From Streptomyces sp. 1331.2 (GTDB lineage: Bacteria > Actinomycetota > Actinomycetes > Streptomycetales > Streptomycetaceae): a DNA stretch of 64,000 bases. Shown piece by piece: positions 34,933-43,508 of this stretch. Every line of letters begins with the position of its first letter. Within the stretch, counting starts at the first letter, position 1. The notes beneath the pieces are model-generated. The model had not been told where the DNA came from, made no database searches, and saw only the letters and a list, made by a program, of their open reading frames with translations. The stretch covers positions 434,001 to 498,000 of the forward strand of contig NZ_OBMJ01000001.1 in assembly GCF_900199205.1 (NCBI RefSeq). The letters run 5' to 3'. The position numbers and the translations under genes are program-made.

Positions 34933-35637
34933 CTACGACGCCGTGAAGTCGATCTCCCGCAGGGCGCGCGCGGCGGCCCGGTCGAGTACCACGGCGGACG
35001 CACAGTCGGCCGGCAGCCGCCCGGCCCCGAGGATCCGCTCGCGCAGCCGGGCCGCCACGGCCCGGTGCCGGGCGAAGGCGTAGCGGGAGACGGTGCGCCC
35101 GCGCCGCCGCTGCCCGTCCAGCGCCTCGGCCGGGTCGGCGTCGAGCAGCAGCAGGTGCACCCGGCGGCCCTGCCCGGCGGCGGCCCGGGCGAGCCAGGCC
35201 CGCACCCAGGGCAGCGTGCCGCAGTCGTGCACCACCAACGGGCCGCCGGCCAGCACGGCGCGGCGCAGCCGCCGGTAGTGCGCGAGCCGGGCGAGCGGGC
35301 GGTAGAGCGCGTACGGGAGGCGGCCGGGCAGCCGGGCCGCGTACTCCTCGCGCACCAGCTGGGAGTCGATCATGGGGGCGCGCACACAGCGGCGCATCAG
35401 GGTGCTCTTGCCGCTGCCGGGCAGGCCGGTGACGACCAGCAGGTCCCCGGCGGGGTAGCGCAGGGCCGCCGGGCCGGGGCCGCGCAGCTCGTGCAGGACG
35501 GGCGCATCGTGCGCGGGCGGCAGGACGACGCGGTCCCCGGCGGGGCGCGGCGGCGGCACCCGTGGCACCGCCGCCGCGCGCACCGTTCTCGTCCCGCCCA
35601 CCGGTTCTCCCCCCGCCGTTCGCCTGCTCAGGAGCAT
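34933..35637 (-). CDS. P-loop ATPase/kinase-like protein
   Basis: 234 residues. The Walker A motif GLPGSGKST (71-79) sits in a short AAA-type kinase fold, followed by a DSQLVREEY segment and a lid-like arginine-rich part RRRGRTVSR. This resembles small AAA-33 kinases that phosphorylate nucleosides, sugars or antibiotics. The first ~55 residues are Pro/Arg-rich and variable. The substrate is not known. No operon partner is apparent. Confidence 0.8.
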   Translation of the reverse strand: MLLSRRTAGGEPVGGTRTVRAAAVPRVPPPRPAGDRVVLPPAHDAPVLHELRGPGPAALRYPAGDLLVVTGLPGSGKSTLMRRCVRAPMIDSQLVREEYAARLPGRLPYALYRPLARLAHYRRLRRAVLAGGPLVVHDCGTLPWVRAWLARAAAGQGRRVHLLLLDADPAEALDGQRRRGRTVSRYAFARHRAVAARLRERILGAGRLPADCASAVVLDRAAARALREIDFTAS

Positions 35638-35688
35638 GGCGCATTCCCAAGAGCGAGTAAAGGGCGGAGGTCACGGCGGGCCCGGCCG

Positions 35689-35718
35689 GGCCGGTCCTGT
35701 TGCAGGACCGGGCCCGTT
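35689..35718. terminator. imperfect GC hairpin upstream of the P-loop kinase gene
   Basis: CGGGCCGGTCCTG pairs with CAGGACC-GGGCCCG across a three-base loop with one bulged C. It lies between two minus-strand genes and could end transcription from upstream or attenuate. Confidence 0.45.
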
Positions 35719-35724
35719 TCCGGA

Positions 35725-35812
35725 CCCGGCCGTCACGGAACCGGCCTGCACGCAACGGGCCGGTCGGGACCCGGCCCGCACGGAATCGGCCGGTCGGGCG
35801 CCGGCCTGCTCC
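35725..35812. repeat. degenerate ~30-bp GC-rich direct repeats
   Basis: About three to four copies of a unit built on CCGGCC(T/C/G)GCACGGAA followed by CGGCCGGTCGGG, between the LLM gene stop (35819) and the P-loop kinase gene start (35637). The copies diverge by several bases. Function unknown. Confidence 0.55.
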
Positions 35813-35818
35813 CGTTCG

Positions 35819-36745
35819 TCAGCCGAGCTGCGGGGCGATCCGGGTGGCGATCAGCTCCAGGTGGTCGAGGTCGGCCAGGTCGAGGATCTGCAGGTAGATC
35901 CGCTCGCTGCCGACGGCCGCGTACCGGCCGATCTTCTCGGCCACCTCGTCCGGGGTGCCGGCCAGGCCGTTGGCCTTCAGCTCGTCCACGTCCCGGCCGA
36001 TGGCGGCGGCCCGGCGGGCCACCTCGGCGTCGTCCCGGCCGACGCAGGCGACCAGGGCGTTGGAGTAGACCAGGGCGTCGGCCGGGCGCCCGGCCTGCTC
36101 GACGGCGGCGCGGACCCGGCCGAACTGGGCGGCGGAGTCGTCCACTGAGGCGAACGGCAGGTTGAACTCGTCGGCGAAGCGGGCGGCCAGGGCCGGGGTG
36201 CGCTTGGGGCCGAGGCCGCCGACCAGCACCGGGATGCGGTCCTGGGCGGGCTTGGGCAGCGCGGGCGAGTCGGTCAGCGTGTAGTACTGCCCGGCGAAGT
36301 CGAAGGTGTCGCCGAGCTTGGTGTTCCACAGGCCGGTGATGATCGCCAGCTGCTCCTCCAGCCGCCCGAACTTCTCTTTGGGGAAGGGGATGCCGTAGGC
36401 GGTGTGCTCGGCCTCGTACCAGCCGGCGCCGAGGCCGAACTCGACCCGGCCGCCGCTCATCGCGTCGACCTGGGCGACCTGGATCGCGGTGACGCCCGGC
36501 AGCCGGAAGGTGGCGGCGGTCATCAGGGTGCCCAGGCGGATGGTGCTGGTGTCGCGGGCGAGCCCGGCCAGGGTGATCCAGGCGTCGGTGGGGCCGGGCA
36601 GGCCGTCGACGTCGCCCATCTTCAGGTAGTGGTCGGAGCGGAAGAAGGCGCTGAAGGCACCGAGTTCCTCGGCGGTGCGGGCGACCTTCAGGAGGGTGTC
36701 GTAGCTCGCGCCCTGCTGGGGTTCGGTGAAGATGCGAAGATCCAT
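35819..36745 (-). CDS. LLM-class F420-dependent oxidoreductase
   Basis: 308 residues from the ATG at 36745. Begins MDLRIFTEPQQ and continues with GAFSAFFRSDHYLK, TIRLGTLMTAATFRLPGV and GRVEFGLGAGWYEAEH, the standard signature of F420-binding luciferase-like monooxygenases and reductases. It would transfer hydride from reduced F420 to an unknown substrate. F420-dependent enzymes are common in actinomycetes. The gene is divergent from the DUF6401-like gene. Confidence 0.92.
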   Translation of the reverse strand: MDLRIFTEPQQGASYDTLLKVARTAEELGAFSAFFRSDHYLKMGDVDGLPGPTDAWITLAGLARDTSTIRLGTLMTAATFRLPGVTAIQVAQVDAMSGGRVEFGLGAGWYEAEHTAYGIPFPKEKFGRLEEQLAIITGLWNTKLGDTFDFAGQYYTLTDSPALPKPAQDRIPVLVGGLGPKRTPALAARFADEFNLPFASVDDSAAQFGRVRAAVEQAGRPADALVYSNALVACVGRDDAEVARRAAAIGRDVDELKANGLAGTPDEVAEKIGRYAAVGSERIYLQILDLADLDHLELIATRIAPQLG

Positions 36746-36898
36746 GCGGGCCATTCTGGTGCAGACCACCCGTCCGTGGACGCAGGGAACCGGCCGGACC
36801 ACGGAACGTACCGGCCACCGGGCGCGGGTGGCCAAGGTCTCAGCACGGAAGCGTCACGGCGCTGCGATCCCGCCGCCGGGCTCGCCTACCGTGGACGG

Positions 36899-37252
36899 AT
36901 GTTCGCGACCCCCGACGAATCCTTCCGGCGCTCCCCCGGCGAGCCGGCCGGCTGCCCGCTGCCCGGCATCGTGACGGCGTTCACGCCCCGGCTGGCCGAG
37001 TTCGCCTTCGAGCCCGGCTTCGTCGCGGCGGTCGACCAGCACGCGGCGATGCTGCGCGAGCTGCTGTACGCGCAGGGGCCGGAGCTGGCGCCCCGGCCCC
37101 TGGACCGTGAGGAACTGGCGGACTACGCGCTCGGCTTCCTGGACGCGCTCACCGAGATCGGCTGGCGGGAGCCGGTCGGCTACGACTACGCCGTGCTCCG
37201 GCTGACCGCGATCTGCTGGCTGGTGCGCGAGCAGGGCCTGCTGGAGGTCTGA
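36899..37252 (+). CDS. DUF6401-like small protein
   Basis: 117 residues from the ATG at 36899. FVAAVDQHAAMLRELLYAQG and the following YALGFLDALTEIGWREP resemble the DUF6401 family of small actinomycete proteins, some of which are annotated near natural-product genes. The molecular role is unknown. TACCGT lies six bases before the ATG and no Shine-Dalgarno sequence is seen, so the mRNA is probably leaderless. The gene ends 16 bp from the convergent channel gene. Confidence 0.6.
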   Translation: MFATPDESFRRSPGEPAGCPLPGIVTAFTPRLAEFAFEPGFVAAVDQHAAMLRELLYAQGPELAPRPLDREELADYALGFLDALTEIGWREPVGYDYAVLRLTAICWLVREQGLLEV

Positions 37253-37268
37253 AGCCCCCGCACCCCCG

Positions 37269-38075
37269 TCAGCGGCTCTCGCCGGGGTCGATGCCCGGGG
37301 CCGGCGGGGCGCCCGGGCCGGTCTGGGTGGTCGGCCGGATCGGCTGGTTGGCCAGGGCGTCGGTGCGGCCGGCCTGGTAGGCGCTGCCGCGCAGCCGGGC
37401 GGTCTCCTGCTCGGCGCTGTCCAGCCACCGCTCCCAGCGCTGGCGCATCGGCATGATCAGACCGCCGCCGACGCCGACCACCAGCACCCCGGCGATCGTG
37501 GCGAGCGCGGCGATCAGCACCGGCCCGGTGATCGCGGTGGCGATCCCGGCCTGGCCCAGCGCGGCGATCGCCCCGAGGCCGACGATGAACGCCCAGACCA
37601 GGGTGGAGACCGTCCGGCCGTACGAGGCGCCGGAGAGCGAGTTGCCGACGATGTCGCGCGCGCCGTTGGCGATGGCCATCGCGACCACCATGATCACGAC
37701 GGCGACGATGGCCCGGGGCAGCCAGGCGACGATGCTGTGGATCATCACGCTGATCGGGTTCGGGCCGAAGACGCCGAACGCCAGCTGCAGCGCCATCAGC
37801 AGGACGATGTAGTAGACGACCTTGCAGATGATGCCGGTCATGTCGTACTTCGAGCCGGCCAGGCGGGCGGCCACCCCGGACCGCGCGGCGACCCGTTCCG
37901 AACCGACCCGGCGCAGCACCCGGTCGAGCAGCCTGGCGATGGCCTTCGCCACGAACCAGCCGATGACCAGGATCGCCAGGAAGGCGATGAACTGCGGAAT
38001 GACCTTCGCAATCTTGGACCAGGCCTGGGTGAAGCCCGACCCGAAGTCGACGGAGAGTGCGAGTTGCTGAGCCAC
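37269..38075 (-). CDS. MscS-like mechanosensitive-channel-type membrane protein
   Basis: 268 residues from a GTG at 38075 with GGAGG five bases upstream; an upstream ATG at 38105 is less likely. About four to five membrane helices are present, with the conserved TM helix KIAKVIPQFIAFLAILVIGWFVAKA and a later glycine-rich pore-like segment GVLVVGVGGGLIMPMRQRW. It belongs to the short 'conserved TM helix' relatives of MscS. The C-terminal tail is Pro/Gly-rich. It may gate under osmotic stress; no regulatory partner is adjacent. Confidence 0.85.
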   Translation of the reverse strand: MAQQLALSVDFGSGFTQAWSKIAKVIPQFIAFLAILVIGWFVAKAIARLLDRVLRRVGSERVAARSGVAARLAGSKYDMTGIICKVVYYIVLLMALQLAFGVFGPNPISVMIHSIVAWLPRAIVAVVIMVVAMAIANGARDIVGNSLSGASYGRTVSTLVWAFIVGLGAIAALGQAGIATAITGPVLIAALATIAGVLVVGVGGGLIMPMRQRWERWLDSAEQETARLRGSAYQAGRTDALANQPIRPTTQTGPGAPPAPGIDPGESR

Positions 38076-38270
38076 GGAGTCCTCCACTCGGTGACACGGC
38101 GCCACGAGCGGGCGCCGCAGGCCCCCCGCCCTTCGTGGATAGCAGGCGGCCGACCCTGCCGCCCGCGCCCGGTGTCCGGGATGGTTCCCTCGGGTGAACG
38201 ATCCGTCCGTCCGCCCCGTTACAGTGGCGGTCCGGAGGACGGACGGCGGACGAGCGACGGCGGACGGCCG

Positions 38271-38305
38271 GGCTACGGGCTACGGGCTACGGGCTACGGA
38301 CTACG
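38271..38305. repeat. heptamer array GGCTACG x4 plus GACTACG
   Basis: Four perfect GGCTACG copies and one GACTACG lie directly before the ATG at 38310 of the hydrolase gene. They occupy the position of a leader or ribosome-binding region. Confidence 0.85.
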
Positions 38306-38309
38306 GACG

Positions 38310-39104
38310 ATGCGGCGGGACGGACGGGACGGTGCGGCAGTGAGCGGTACGGCGGCGGACAGCGCGGTGGGACACCGGGCGCTGCACTGGCGGATCCGCC
38401 CGGAACGGGCCCGGGCCGCCGTCCTGGTGCTGCACGGCGGCGAGGAGCACAACCTCGACCGGCCGGGCCTGCTCAACCTCCCGCTGCTGCGGATGCACGG
38501 CTTCCTGCGCGCGCTCACCCGGGCGACGGTCGGCGCCGAGGTGGCCGTCGGCACCGTCCGCTACCGCCACCGCGGCTGGAACGGCCCCCGCGCCGATGCC
38601 GCCCGGGACGCGGTCGCCGCGCTCGACGAACTGGCCGCGCAGCTGGGGCCGGTGCCGACCGTCCTGATCGGCCACTCGATGGGCGGACGCGCCGCGCTGC
38701 AGGCCGGCGGGCACCCGTCCGTCACCGGCCTGATCGCCCTCGCCCCCTGGTGCCCGGCCCAGGACCCGTGCGAACAGCTGGCCGGCCGGGACGTGCTGAT
38801 GCTGCACGGCGACCGCGACACCGTCACCCCGCCCGCCGACACCCGCGCCTTCGCCGCCCGCAGCCGCGCCGCCGGCGCCCGCGTCTGCGGCTACACCGTC
38901 ACCGGCAGCGGCCACGCCATGCTGCAGCGCGTCCCCGACTGGCACCGGGCCACCACCCGCCTCACCACCGCCCTCCTCGGCCTCCACCCGCTGCCCGCCG
39001 AGACCGCCTCCGCCCTCACCCTCCCGCCCGCCTCCTCCGAGGCCCTGACCCTCCCCCTCCCCCGGCAACCCCGCCGGAGCCCGGCCCGCCCGGCCACGCC
39101 CTGA
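38310..39104 (+). CDS. alpha/beta-hydrolase
   Basis: 264 residues from the ATG at 38310 (254 from a GTG at 38340; neither has a good ribosome-binding site). The fold shows an early VLVLHGGEEHN oxyanion-type loop, the nucleophile elbow GHSMGG, an Asp in LHGDRDTVTPP and a late His in GSGHAM, which together give the Ser-Asp-His triad. It hydrolyses an ester or similar bond; the substrate is not known. The C-terminal ~30 residues are Pro-rich and low complexity. It is divergent from the channel gene. Confidence 0.83.
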   Translation: MRRDGRDGAAVSGTAADSAVGHRALHWRIRPERARAAVLVLHGGEEHNLDRPGLLNLPLLRMHGFLRALTRATVGAEVAVGTVRYRHRGWNGPRADAARDAVAALDELAAQLGPVPTVLIGHSMGGRAALQAGGHPSVTGLIALAPWCPAQDPCEQLAGRDVLMLHGDRDTVTPPADTRAFAARSRAAGARVCGYTVTGSGHAMLQRVPDWHRATTRLTTALLGLHPLPAETASALTLPPASSEALTLPLPRQPRRSPARPATP

Positions 39105-39180
39105 GCCACCACGAGGTGTCGGGTTGTCGGACACGCCCCATGGGCCTGTCCGGCGGATGGGCCGGGACGACCCGGTGGCG

Positions 39181-39771
39181 TCAGGCGAGGTCGGCCGGCG
39201 ACTCCACGACGACGCCGTAGAGGTCCCCGATCGTCGCCAGTGCGCTCCGGTGCACCTGGGCGGCGGTCAGCTCGGTGCCCGCCGACGGCAGCGGCCGGGT
39301 CCCGGAGGCGGCAGCGACGACGGTCGGGCGGTGGCCGCGCAGGAAGGCGCCGGCCGTGGTGAAGGTGACGCACATGTGGGTCATGAAGCCGGCGATGACG
39401 ACGTCCTGGTGGCCGGCCGCCTCCAGCAGTTCGCCCAGCTCGGTGCCGACGAAGGCGTCCGGGACCGTCTTGACCACCACCCGCTCGCCCTCGGCGGGCG
39501 CCACGCTCGGGTGGATCTGCCCGATCTCGGCCCGGATGTCGTACGGGGTGCCCTCGCCGCCGTCGTTGATCACGTGGATGACGGTGGCGCCGGCCGCCCT
39601 GGCCCGGGCGAGCAGGTCGGCGGCGGCGTCCAGCGCCTCCTGCCAGCCCTCCAGTTCCATCACGCCGCGCACGTAGGTGTTCTGGTAGTCGATCAGGATC
39701 AGGGCCGAGTCGGCGAGGGATGCGGGCTTCTCGTCGAGTCCGTTGAGGGTGCGCAGGGTCGTCGTGGGCAC
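39181..39771 (-). CDS. isochorismatase-family cysteine hydrolase
   Basis: 196 residues. The triad of the family is visible: Asp28 in LILIDYQNTYV, Lys101 in VVVKTVPDAF and Cys134 in GFMTHMCVTFT. Such enzymes cleave amides or vinyl ethers (nicotinamidase, isochorismatase, maleamate hydrolase). The true substrate is unknown. It is divergent from a GlxA-type regulator, which likely controls it; a promoter at 39841-39870 reads toward this gene. Confidence 0.9.
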   Translation of the reverse strand: MPTTTLRTLNGLDEKPASLADSALILIDYQNTYVRGVMELEGWQEALDAAADLLARARAAGATVIHVINDGGEGTPYDIRAEIGQIHPSVAPAEGERVVVKTVPDAFVGTELGELLEAAGHQDVVIAGFMTHMCVTFTTAGAFLRGHRPTVVAAASGTRPLPSAGTELTAAQVHRSALATIGDLYGVVVESPADLA

Positions 39772-39840
39772 AGCGGTGCCGCCTTTCGCGTTCCGGAGGA
39801 GGGTTTCTGCAGGTCACGCCTGGTGCGGCGGCCTTCGAAA

Positions 39841-39870
39841 ACGCTACGGTCGGTGCTCCCGTGTCCGCAA
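39841..39870 (-). promoter_or_regulatory. likely promoter of the isochorismatase-family gene
   Basis: On the minus strand, TTGCGG (39870-39865) and TAGCGT (39846-39841) are 18 bases apart, pointing to the hydrolase gene start at 39771. Confidence 0.5.
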
Positions 39871-39911
39871 TGCCATCTAACATGCAGATTCCGACATCGA
39901 CTCCGGTGTCG

Positions 39912-39933
39912 GGTCCGACAGCGGTCCGACAGC
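39912..39933. promoter_or_regulatory. paired 11-bp direct repeat before the GlxA-type regulator
   Basis: GGTCCGACAGC is repeated back to back at 39912-39922 and 39923-39933, 26 bp before the regulator gene. AraC-type regulators bind direct repeats of about this size, so it is a candidate autoregulatory operator. Confidence 0.5.
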
Positions 39934-39958
39934 GGTGCCGCAGATCGAGGGGGCACTC

Positions 39959-41065
39959 ATGGAAGCCGAACCGGCCCGGCGGCTGATCGTCATCGTCCTG
40001 TTCGAGGGCGTCGACCTGCTCGACGTGACCGGGCCGCCCGAGGTGTTCTCGCTGGTCCGGCGGGAGACCGGGGACGCGACCGGTTACCGGGTCGTCCTCG
40101 CCGCCGAGACCACCGCGCCGGTCACCACCGCGGCGGGCGTGCGCATCCTGCCCGACCTCACCTTCGACGAGGCCGCCGGGAGCGGGATCGACACCCTGCT
40201 GGTGCCCGGCTCGGTCGAGGTGGACGACCTCCGCCGGGTCCGTGCGCTCACCGACCCGGCGGTGGTCGAGCGGGTCCGCGCACTGGCCGCCCGCTCGCGC
40301 CGGGTGGCCAGCGTCTGCGTCGGCGCGCACCTGCTCGCCGCGGCCGGACTGCTGGACGGCAAGCGCGCCACCACGCACTGGTCGACGGCCGGCCAACTCG
40401 CCGCCGAGCACCCGCAGATCGAGGTGGACGCCGACCCGATCTTCATCCGCCAGGGCGAGGTGTGGACGGGCGCGGGGATCAGCGCCTGCCTGGACCTCTC
40501 GCTCGCCCTGGTCGCCGAGGACTTCGGCGAGGAGCTGGCCCTGCGAGTCGCCCGCCAGCTGGTGATGTACCTCAAACGCCCCAGCGGGCAGAGCCAGTTC
40601 AGCGTCCCGCTGGAACCCGTCTCGACCACCCGGCGGGTCGAGGAGCTGCGCCACCACATCCTGCGCAACCTCACCGGCCGGCTCACCGTCCCCGACCTAG
40701 CCGCCCACGCCCACGTCAGCGAACGGCAGTTGACCCGGATCTTCAAGACCGAGCTGGGCACCACCCCGAACGCCTACGTCGAGTCGGCCCGGGTCGAACG
40801 CGCCCGCCACCAGCTGGAGTCGGGGGACGCCACGCTCGAACGCATCGCCGCCGCCTGCGGGTTCGGCAGCACGGACACCCTCGTCCGGGCCTTCCGCCGC
40901 CGGCTCGGCACCACGCCGACCGACTACCGCCAGCGCTTCCGCACGGCCACCGCTGCGCCTGCCGGCGTTTCGACGGGCACCGCCGCAACGGACGGCGGGG
41001 TCACGACCGGGGAAGTCACGACCGGAGAGGCCACGGCAGGAGAGGTCACGGCAGGCGGACGGTGA
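39959..41065 (+). CDS. GlxA-type regulator (DJ-1/PfpI + AraC)
   Basis: 368 residues from the ATG at 39959 with GAGGGGG upstream. The N-terminal DJ-1/PfpI domain has FEGVDLLDVTGPPEVF and a Cys in ASVCVGAH. The C-terminal AraC helix-turn-helix pair starts LTVPDLAAHAHVSERQLTRIF and ends ACGFGSTDTLVRAFRRRLGTTP. The domain pair fits the GlxA-type activators. It faces an isochorismatase-family gene, so it likely senses a small ligand and controls that gene. The last ~30 residues are a Gly/Thr/Glu-rich repeat. Its 3' end overlaps the convergent kinase gene by 20 bp. Confidence 0.92.
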   Translation: MEAEPARRLIVIVLFEGVDLLDVTGPPEVFSLVRRETGDATGYRVVLAAETTAPVTTAAGVRILPDLTFDEAAGSGIDTLLVPGSVEVDDLRRVRALTDPAVVERVRALAARSRRVASVCVGAHLLAAAGLLDGKRATTHWSTAGQLAAEHPQIEVDADPIFIRQGEVWTGAGISACLDLSLALVAEDFGEELALRVARQLVMYLKRPSGQSQFSVPLEPVSTTRRVEELRHHILRNLTGRLTVPDLAAHAHVSERQLTRIFKTELGTTPNAYVESARVERARHQLESGDATLERIAAACGFGSTDTLVRAFRRRLGTTPTDYRQRFRTATAAPAGVSTGTAATDGGVTTGEVTTGEATAGEVTAGGR

Positions 41066-42530
41066 ACACCGTACGGCCGGGCCGGCTGGCCGCCTCCACC
41101 GTGCCGCCGTGCGCCCGCACCACGGCCCGGACGATCGCCAGCCCGAGCCCGGTCGAGCCGGTGGCCCGGGAGCGGGCCCGGTCGCCCCGGACGAAGCGCT
41201 CGAAGACCCGGCCCACCAGGTCAGGCGCGATCCCCGGGCCGTCGTCCGTCACGCTCAACTCGGCCTGACCGCCGTCCCCTTCGCGCCGGAGCCGCAGCTC
41301 GACCCCGGTGCCGGACGGGGTGTGGGTGCGGGCGTTGGCCAGCAGGTTGGCCACCACCTGGCTCAGCCGGTGCCCGTCCCCGCGCACCAGCACCGGGTCC
41401 TCGGGGAGTACGAGGCGCCAGCGGTGCTCCGGCCCGGCGGCCCGGGCGTCGGCCACGGCGTCGAGGGCGATCCTGGTCAGGTCCACCTCCTCCGCGGCCA
41501 GCGGGCGGCCCGCGTCCAGCCGGGCGAGCAGCAGCAGGTCCTCGACGATCGCGCCCATCCGCACCGCCTCGGCGTCGATCCGCTCCAGCGAGTGCCGCAC
41601 CGGCGCCGGCACCGGCCCGGGGTGGCGCAGCGCCAGCTCGGCGTGGCCGCGCACGGCCGCGACCGGGGTGCGCAGCTCGTGGCTGGCGTCGGCGGCGAAG
41701 GCGCGCAGCCGCTCCTCCACCGTGTGGCGGCGGGCCAGGGCGTCGCCGACGTGGCCGAGCATCCGGTTGAGCGCCGCGCCGACCCGGCCGACCTCGGTAC
41801 GCGGATCGTCGTCCGGGACGCGCTCGGCCAGCAGGACCTCACCGCTGGCGAGCGGCATCGCGCTGACCCGCTCGGCCATCCCCACCACCCGCCGCAGCGG
41901 GCGCAGCGACCAGCGGACCCAGAGCGCCCCGGCCGAGCCGGCCGCCGCGACGGCGATCGCGAAGACCGTCAGCTCCAGGGTCTCCAGCCGCCGGACGGTG
42001 TCCTCCGCCGGTCGCAGCGGCAGTCCGCTGACCAGCACGTCGCCGTCCCGGCCCGCGACCGCCCGTACCCGGTAGTGGCCCTGGGCGTCGCCCAGGTCGA
42101 GGGTGCCGGCCGTGCCGCCGACCGGCAGGGCGGCCAGCACCCGCTGCTGGGCGGGGGTGAAGGTGACCCGGTCGTCCTCGTCGTCGGGGGCGTCCATGTC
42201 GTCGGCGTCGCCGTCGACCACGCCCGCCGCGGTGATCCGGCCGCCGAGCAGCCGTACGCCGAGGGTTCCCGGGGTCTGCGCCCGGGTGTCGGGGCCGACG
42301 CCCTGGCCGGCGTGCTCCAGGCTCGCGGCGTAGCGGCCGCCGGACTCGGCGAGCTGCTGGTCGAGGCGGTCGACCAGGAAGTGGCGCAGCGCGGCGGTGG
42401 TGGCGAAGCCGACGGCGGCGCAGGTGACGACGAGCAGCACCAGCAGGCCGGCGATCAGTCGGGCGCGCAGCGTGCGGGGCGTCACGGCGCGCAGTTTCAC
42501 GGCCAGCGGGTTCCGGGGGCGGGGCGTCAC
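41046..42530 (-). CDS. sensor histidine kinase (OmpR-partner class)
   Basis: 494 residues from a GTG at 42530 that overlaps the stop of the response regulator gene (GTGA). TM1 is about 23-47, an extracytoplasmic sensor domain about 48-185, TM2 186-205, then HAMP (206-262) and the H-box DASHELRTPV with His284. The N-box NARTHTPSG, G-boxes and the late GSTGLGLAIVR are present. The sensor contains an unusual acidic cluster around 106-120 (mostly Asp), which could bind metal or pH-sense. With its partner it faces an operon for extracytoplasmic electron transfer, which suggests sensing of redox or iron. Confidence 0.93.
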   Translation of the reverse strand: MTPRPRNPLAVKLRAVTPRTLRARLIAGLLVLLVVTCAAVGFATTAALRHFLVDRLDQQLAESGGRYAASLEHAGQGVGPDTRAQTPGTLGVRLLGGRITAAGVVDGDADDMDAPDDEDDRVTFTPAQQRVLAALPVGGTAGTLDLGDAQGHYRVRAVAGRDGDVLVSGLPLRPAEDTVRRLETLELTVFAIAVAAAGSAGALWVRWSLRPLRRVVGMAERVSAMPLASGEVLLAERVPDDDPRTEVGRVGAALNRMLGHVGDALARRHTVEERLRAFAADASHELRTPVAAVRGHAELALRHPGPVPAPVRHSLERIDAEAVRMGAIVEDLLLLARLDAGRPLAAEEVDLTRIALDAVADARAAGPEHRWRLVLPEDPVLVRGDGHRLSQVVANLLANARTHTPSGTGVELRLRREGDGGQAELSVTDDGPGIAPDLVGRVFERFVRGDRARSRATGSTGLGLAIVRAVVRAHGGTVEAASRPGRTVFTVRLP

Positions 42531-43279
42531 TGCGCGGCCTTGATCAGGTACCCGGCGCCGCGCACCGTGTGGATCATCGGACTGCGCCCGGCGTCCAGCT
42601 TCTTGCGCAGGTAGCTGATGTACAGCTCGACGATGTGCGCCTGCCCGCCGAAGTCGTACGACCAGACGGCGTCCAGGATCTGCGCCTTGCTGAGCACCTG
42701 GCGGGGGTGGCGCATCAGGTGGGCGAGCAGCGCGTACTCGGTCGGGCTGAGCTCGACGGTCTCGCCGCCGCGGGTCACCTCGCGGGCCCGGTCGTCCAGC
42801 ACCAGATCGCCGAGCACCAGCGCGTGCGCGGGCGGCTGCCGCGCGTCGACCGGTGAGCCGGCCGACGGGGTGGCCGACGGGGTGGCCGGCTGGGTGGCCC
42901 GGCGCAGCAGGCCGCGCAGCCGGACGACCACCTCGGCCAGGCTGAACGGCTTGGTCACGTAGTCGTCGCCGCCCGCCGCGATGCCCTCGATCCGCTCCTC
43001 GACGGCGTCCCGGGCGGTCAGGAAGAGCACCCTCACCTCGGGACGCTCGGCGTGGAGGCGGCGCAGCACCTCCAGGCCGTCGAGGTCCGGCAGCATCATG
43101 TCGAGCACCACGGCGTGCGGCCGCCAGGCCGCTGCGGCCTCGACGGCGGCCAGGCCGGTGGTCGCGCCGCGCGCCTGCCAGCCCTCGTAGCGGACGGCGC
43201 CGCAGACCACCTCGACCAGGTCCGGCTCGTCGTCGACGACCAGGACGCGCCACCCGGGGCGGTTTGCGTTCTCGTCCAT
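42527..43279 (-). CDS. OmpR-family response regulator
   Basis: 250 residues from the ATG at 43279 (AAGGGAG four bases upstream). Receiver domain with DDEPD and phosphoacceptor Asp60 in LDMMLPDLDG, and KPF near 115. The winged-helix DNA-binding domain (about 160-248) has LSPTEYALLAHLMRHPRQVLSKAQIL and HTVRGAGYLIKAA. The linker contains a TPSATPSAG-type repeat. The downstream kinase overlaps by four bases, so they are co-translated. Direct 11-bp repeats on both sides of the divergent promoter fit binding by an OmpR-type dimer. Confidence 0.95.
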   Translation of the reverse strand: MDENANRPGWRVLVVDDEPDLVEVVCGAVRYEGWQARGATTGLAAVEAAAAWRPHAVVLDMMLPDLDGLEVLRRLHAERPEVRVLFLTARDAVEERIEGIAAGGDDYVTKPFSLAEVVVRLRGLLRRATQPATPSATPSAGSPVDARQPPAHALVLGDLVLDDRAREVTRGGETVELSPTEYALLAHLMRHPRQVLSKAQILDAVWSYDFGGQAHIVELYISYLRKKLDAGRSPMIHTVRGAGYLIKAAQ

Positions 43280-43329
43280 GGTGCTCCCTTCGGCTCGTGC
43301 TGCGCACCGCTCATCCTGGACCGCCACGA

Positions 43330-43345
43330 TGAGAAACCCCTGAGA
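43330..43345 (-). promoter_or_regulatory. candidate OmpR-type box near the regulator gene
   Basis: TGAGA repeats at 43330 and 43341 (TCTCA on the minus strand), 11 bp apart, 51 bp before the response regulator start. Direct repeats at one helical turn are the classic OmpR/PhoB target. Confidence 0.5.
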
Positions 43346-43428
43346 CCCCGGGCGGCCGTTCGTGGCCTGCACAGCGGCTCTGACCAGCGATTTCACCCTC
43401 GTGGCGGGGGTGCGGGACGCGGACTCGT

Positions 43429-43445
43429 TCAGAGGCGGCTCAGAG
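43429..43445 (+). promoter_or_regulatory. candidate OmpR-type box before the reductase operon
   Basis: TCAGAG at 43429-43434 and again at 43440-43445, exactly 11 bp apart, 64 bp before the ferric-reductase-like gene. Similar to the box on the other side of this divergent region. Confidence 0.55.
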
Positions 43446-43508
43446 CTTGCGGTGCGATCGTGGTCCGCCTCGGCGGCACCCGCCGCCGGGCCCTGAGGAG
43501 GTTCCCCG

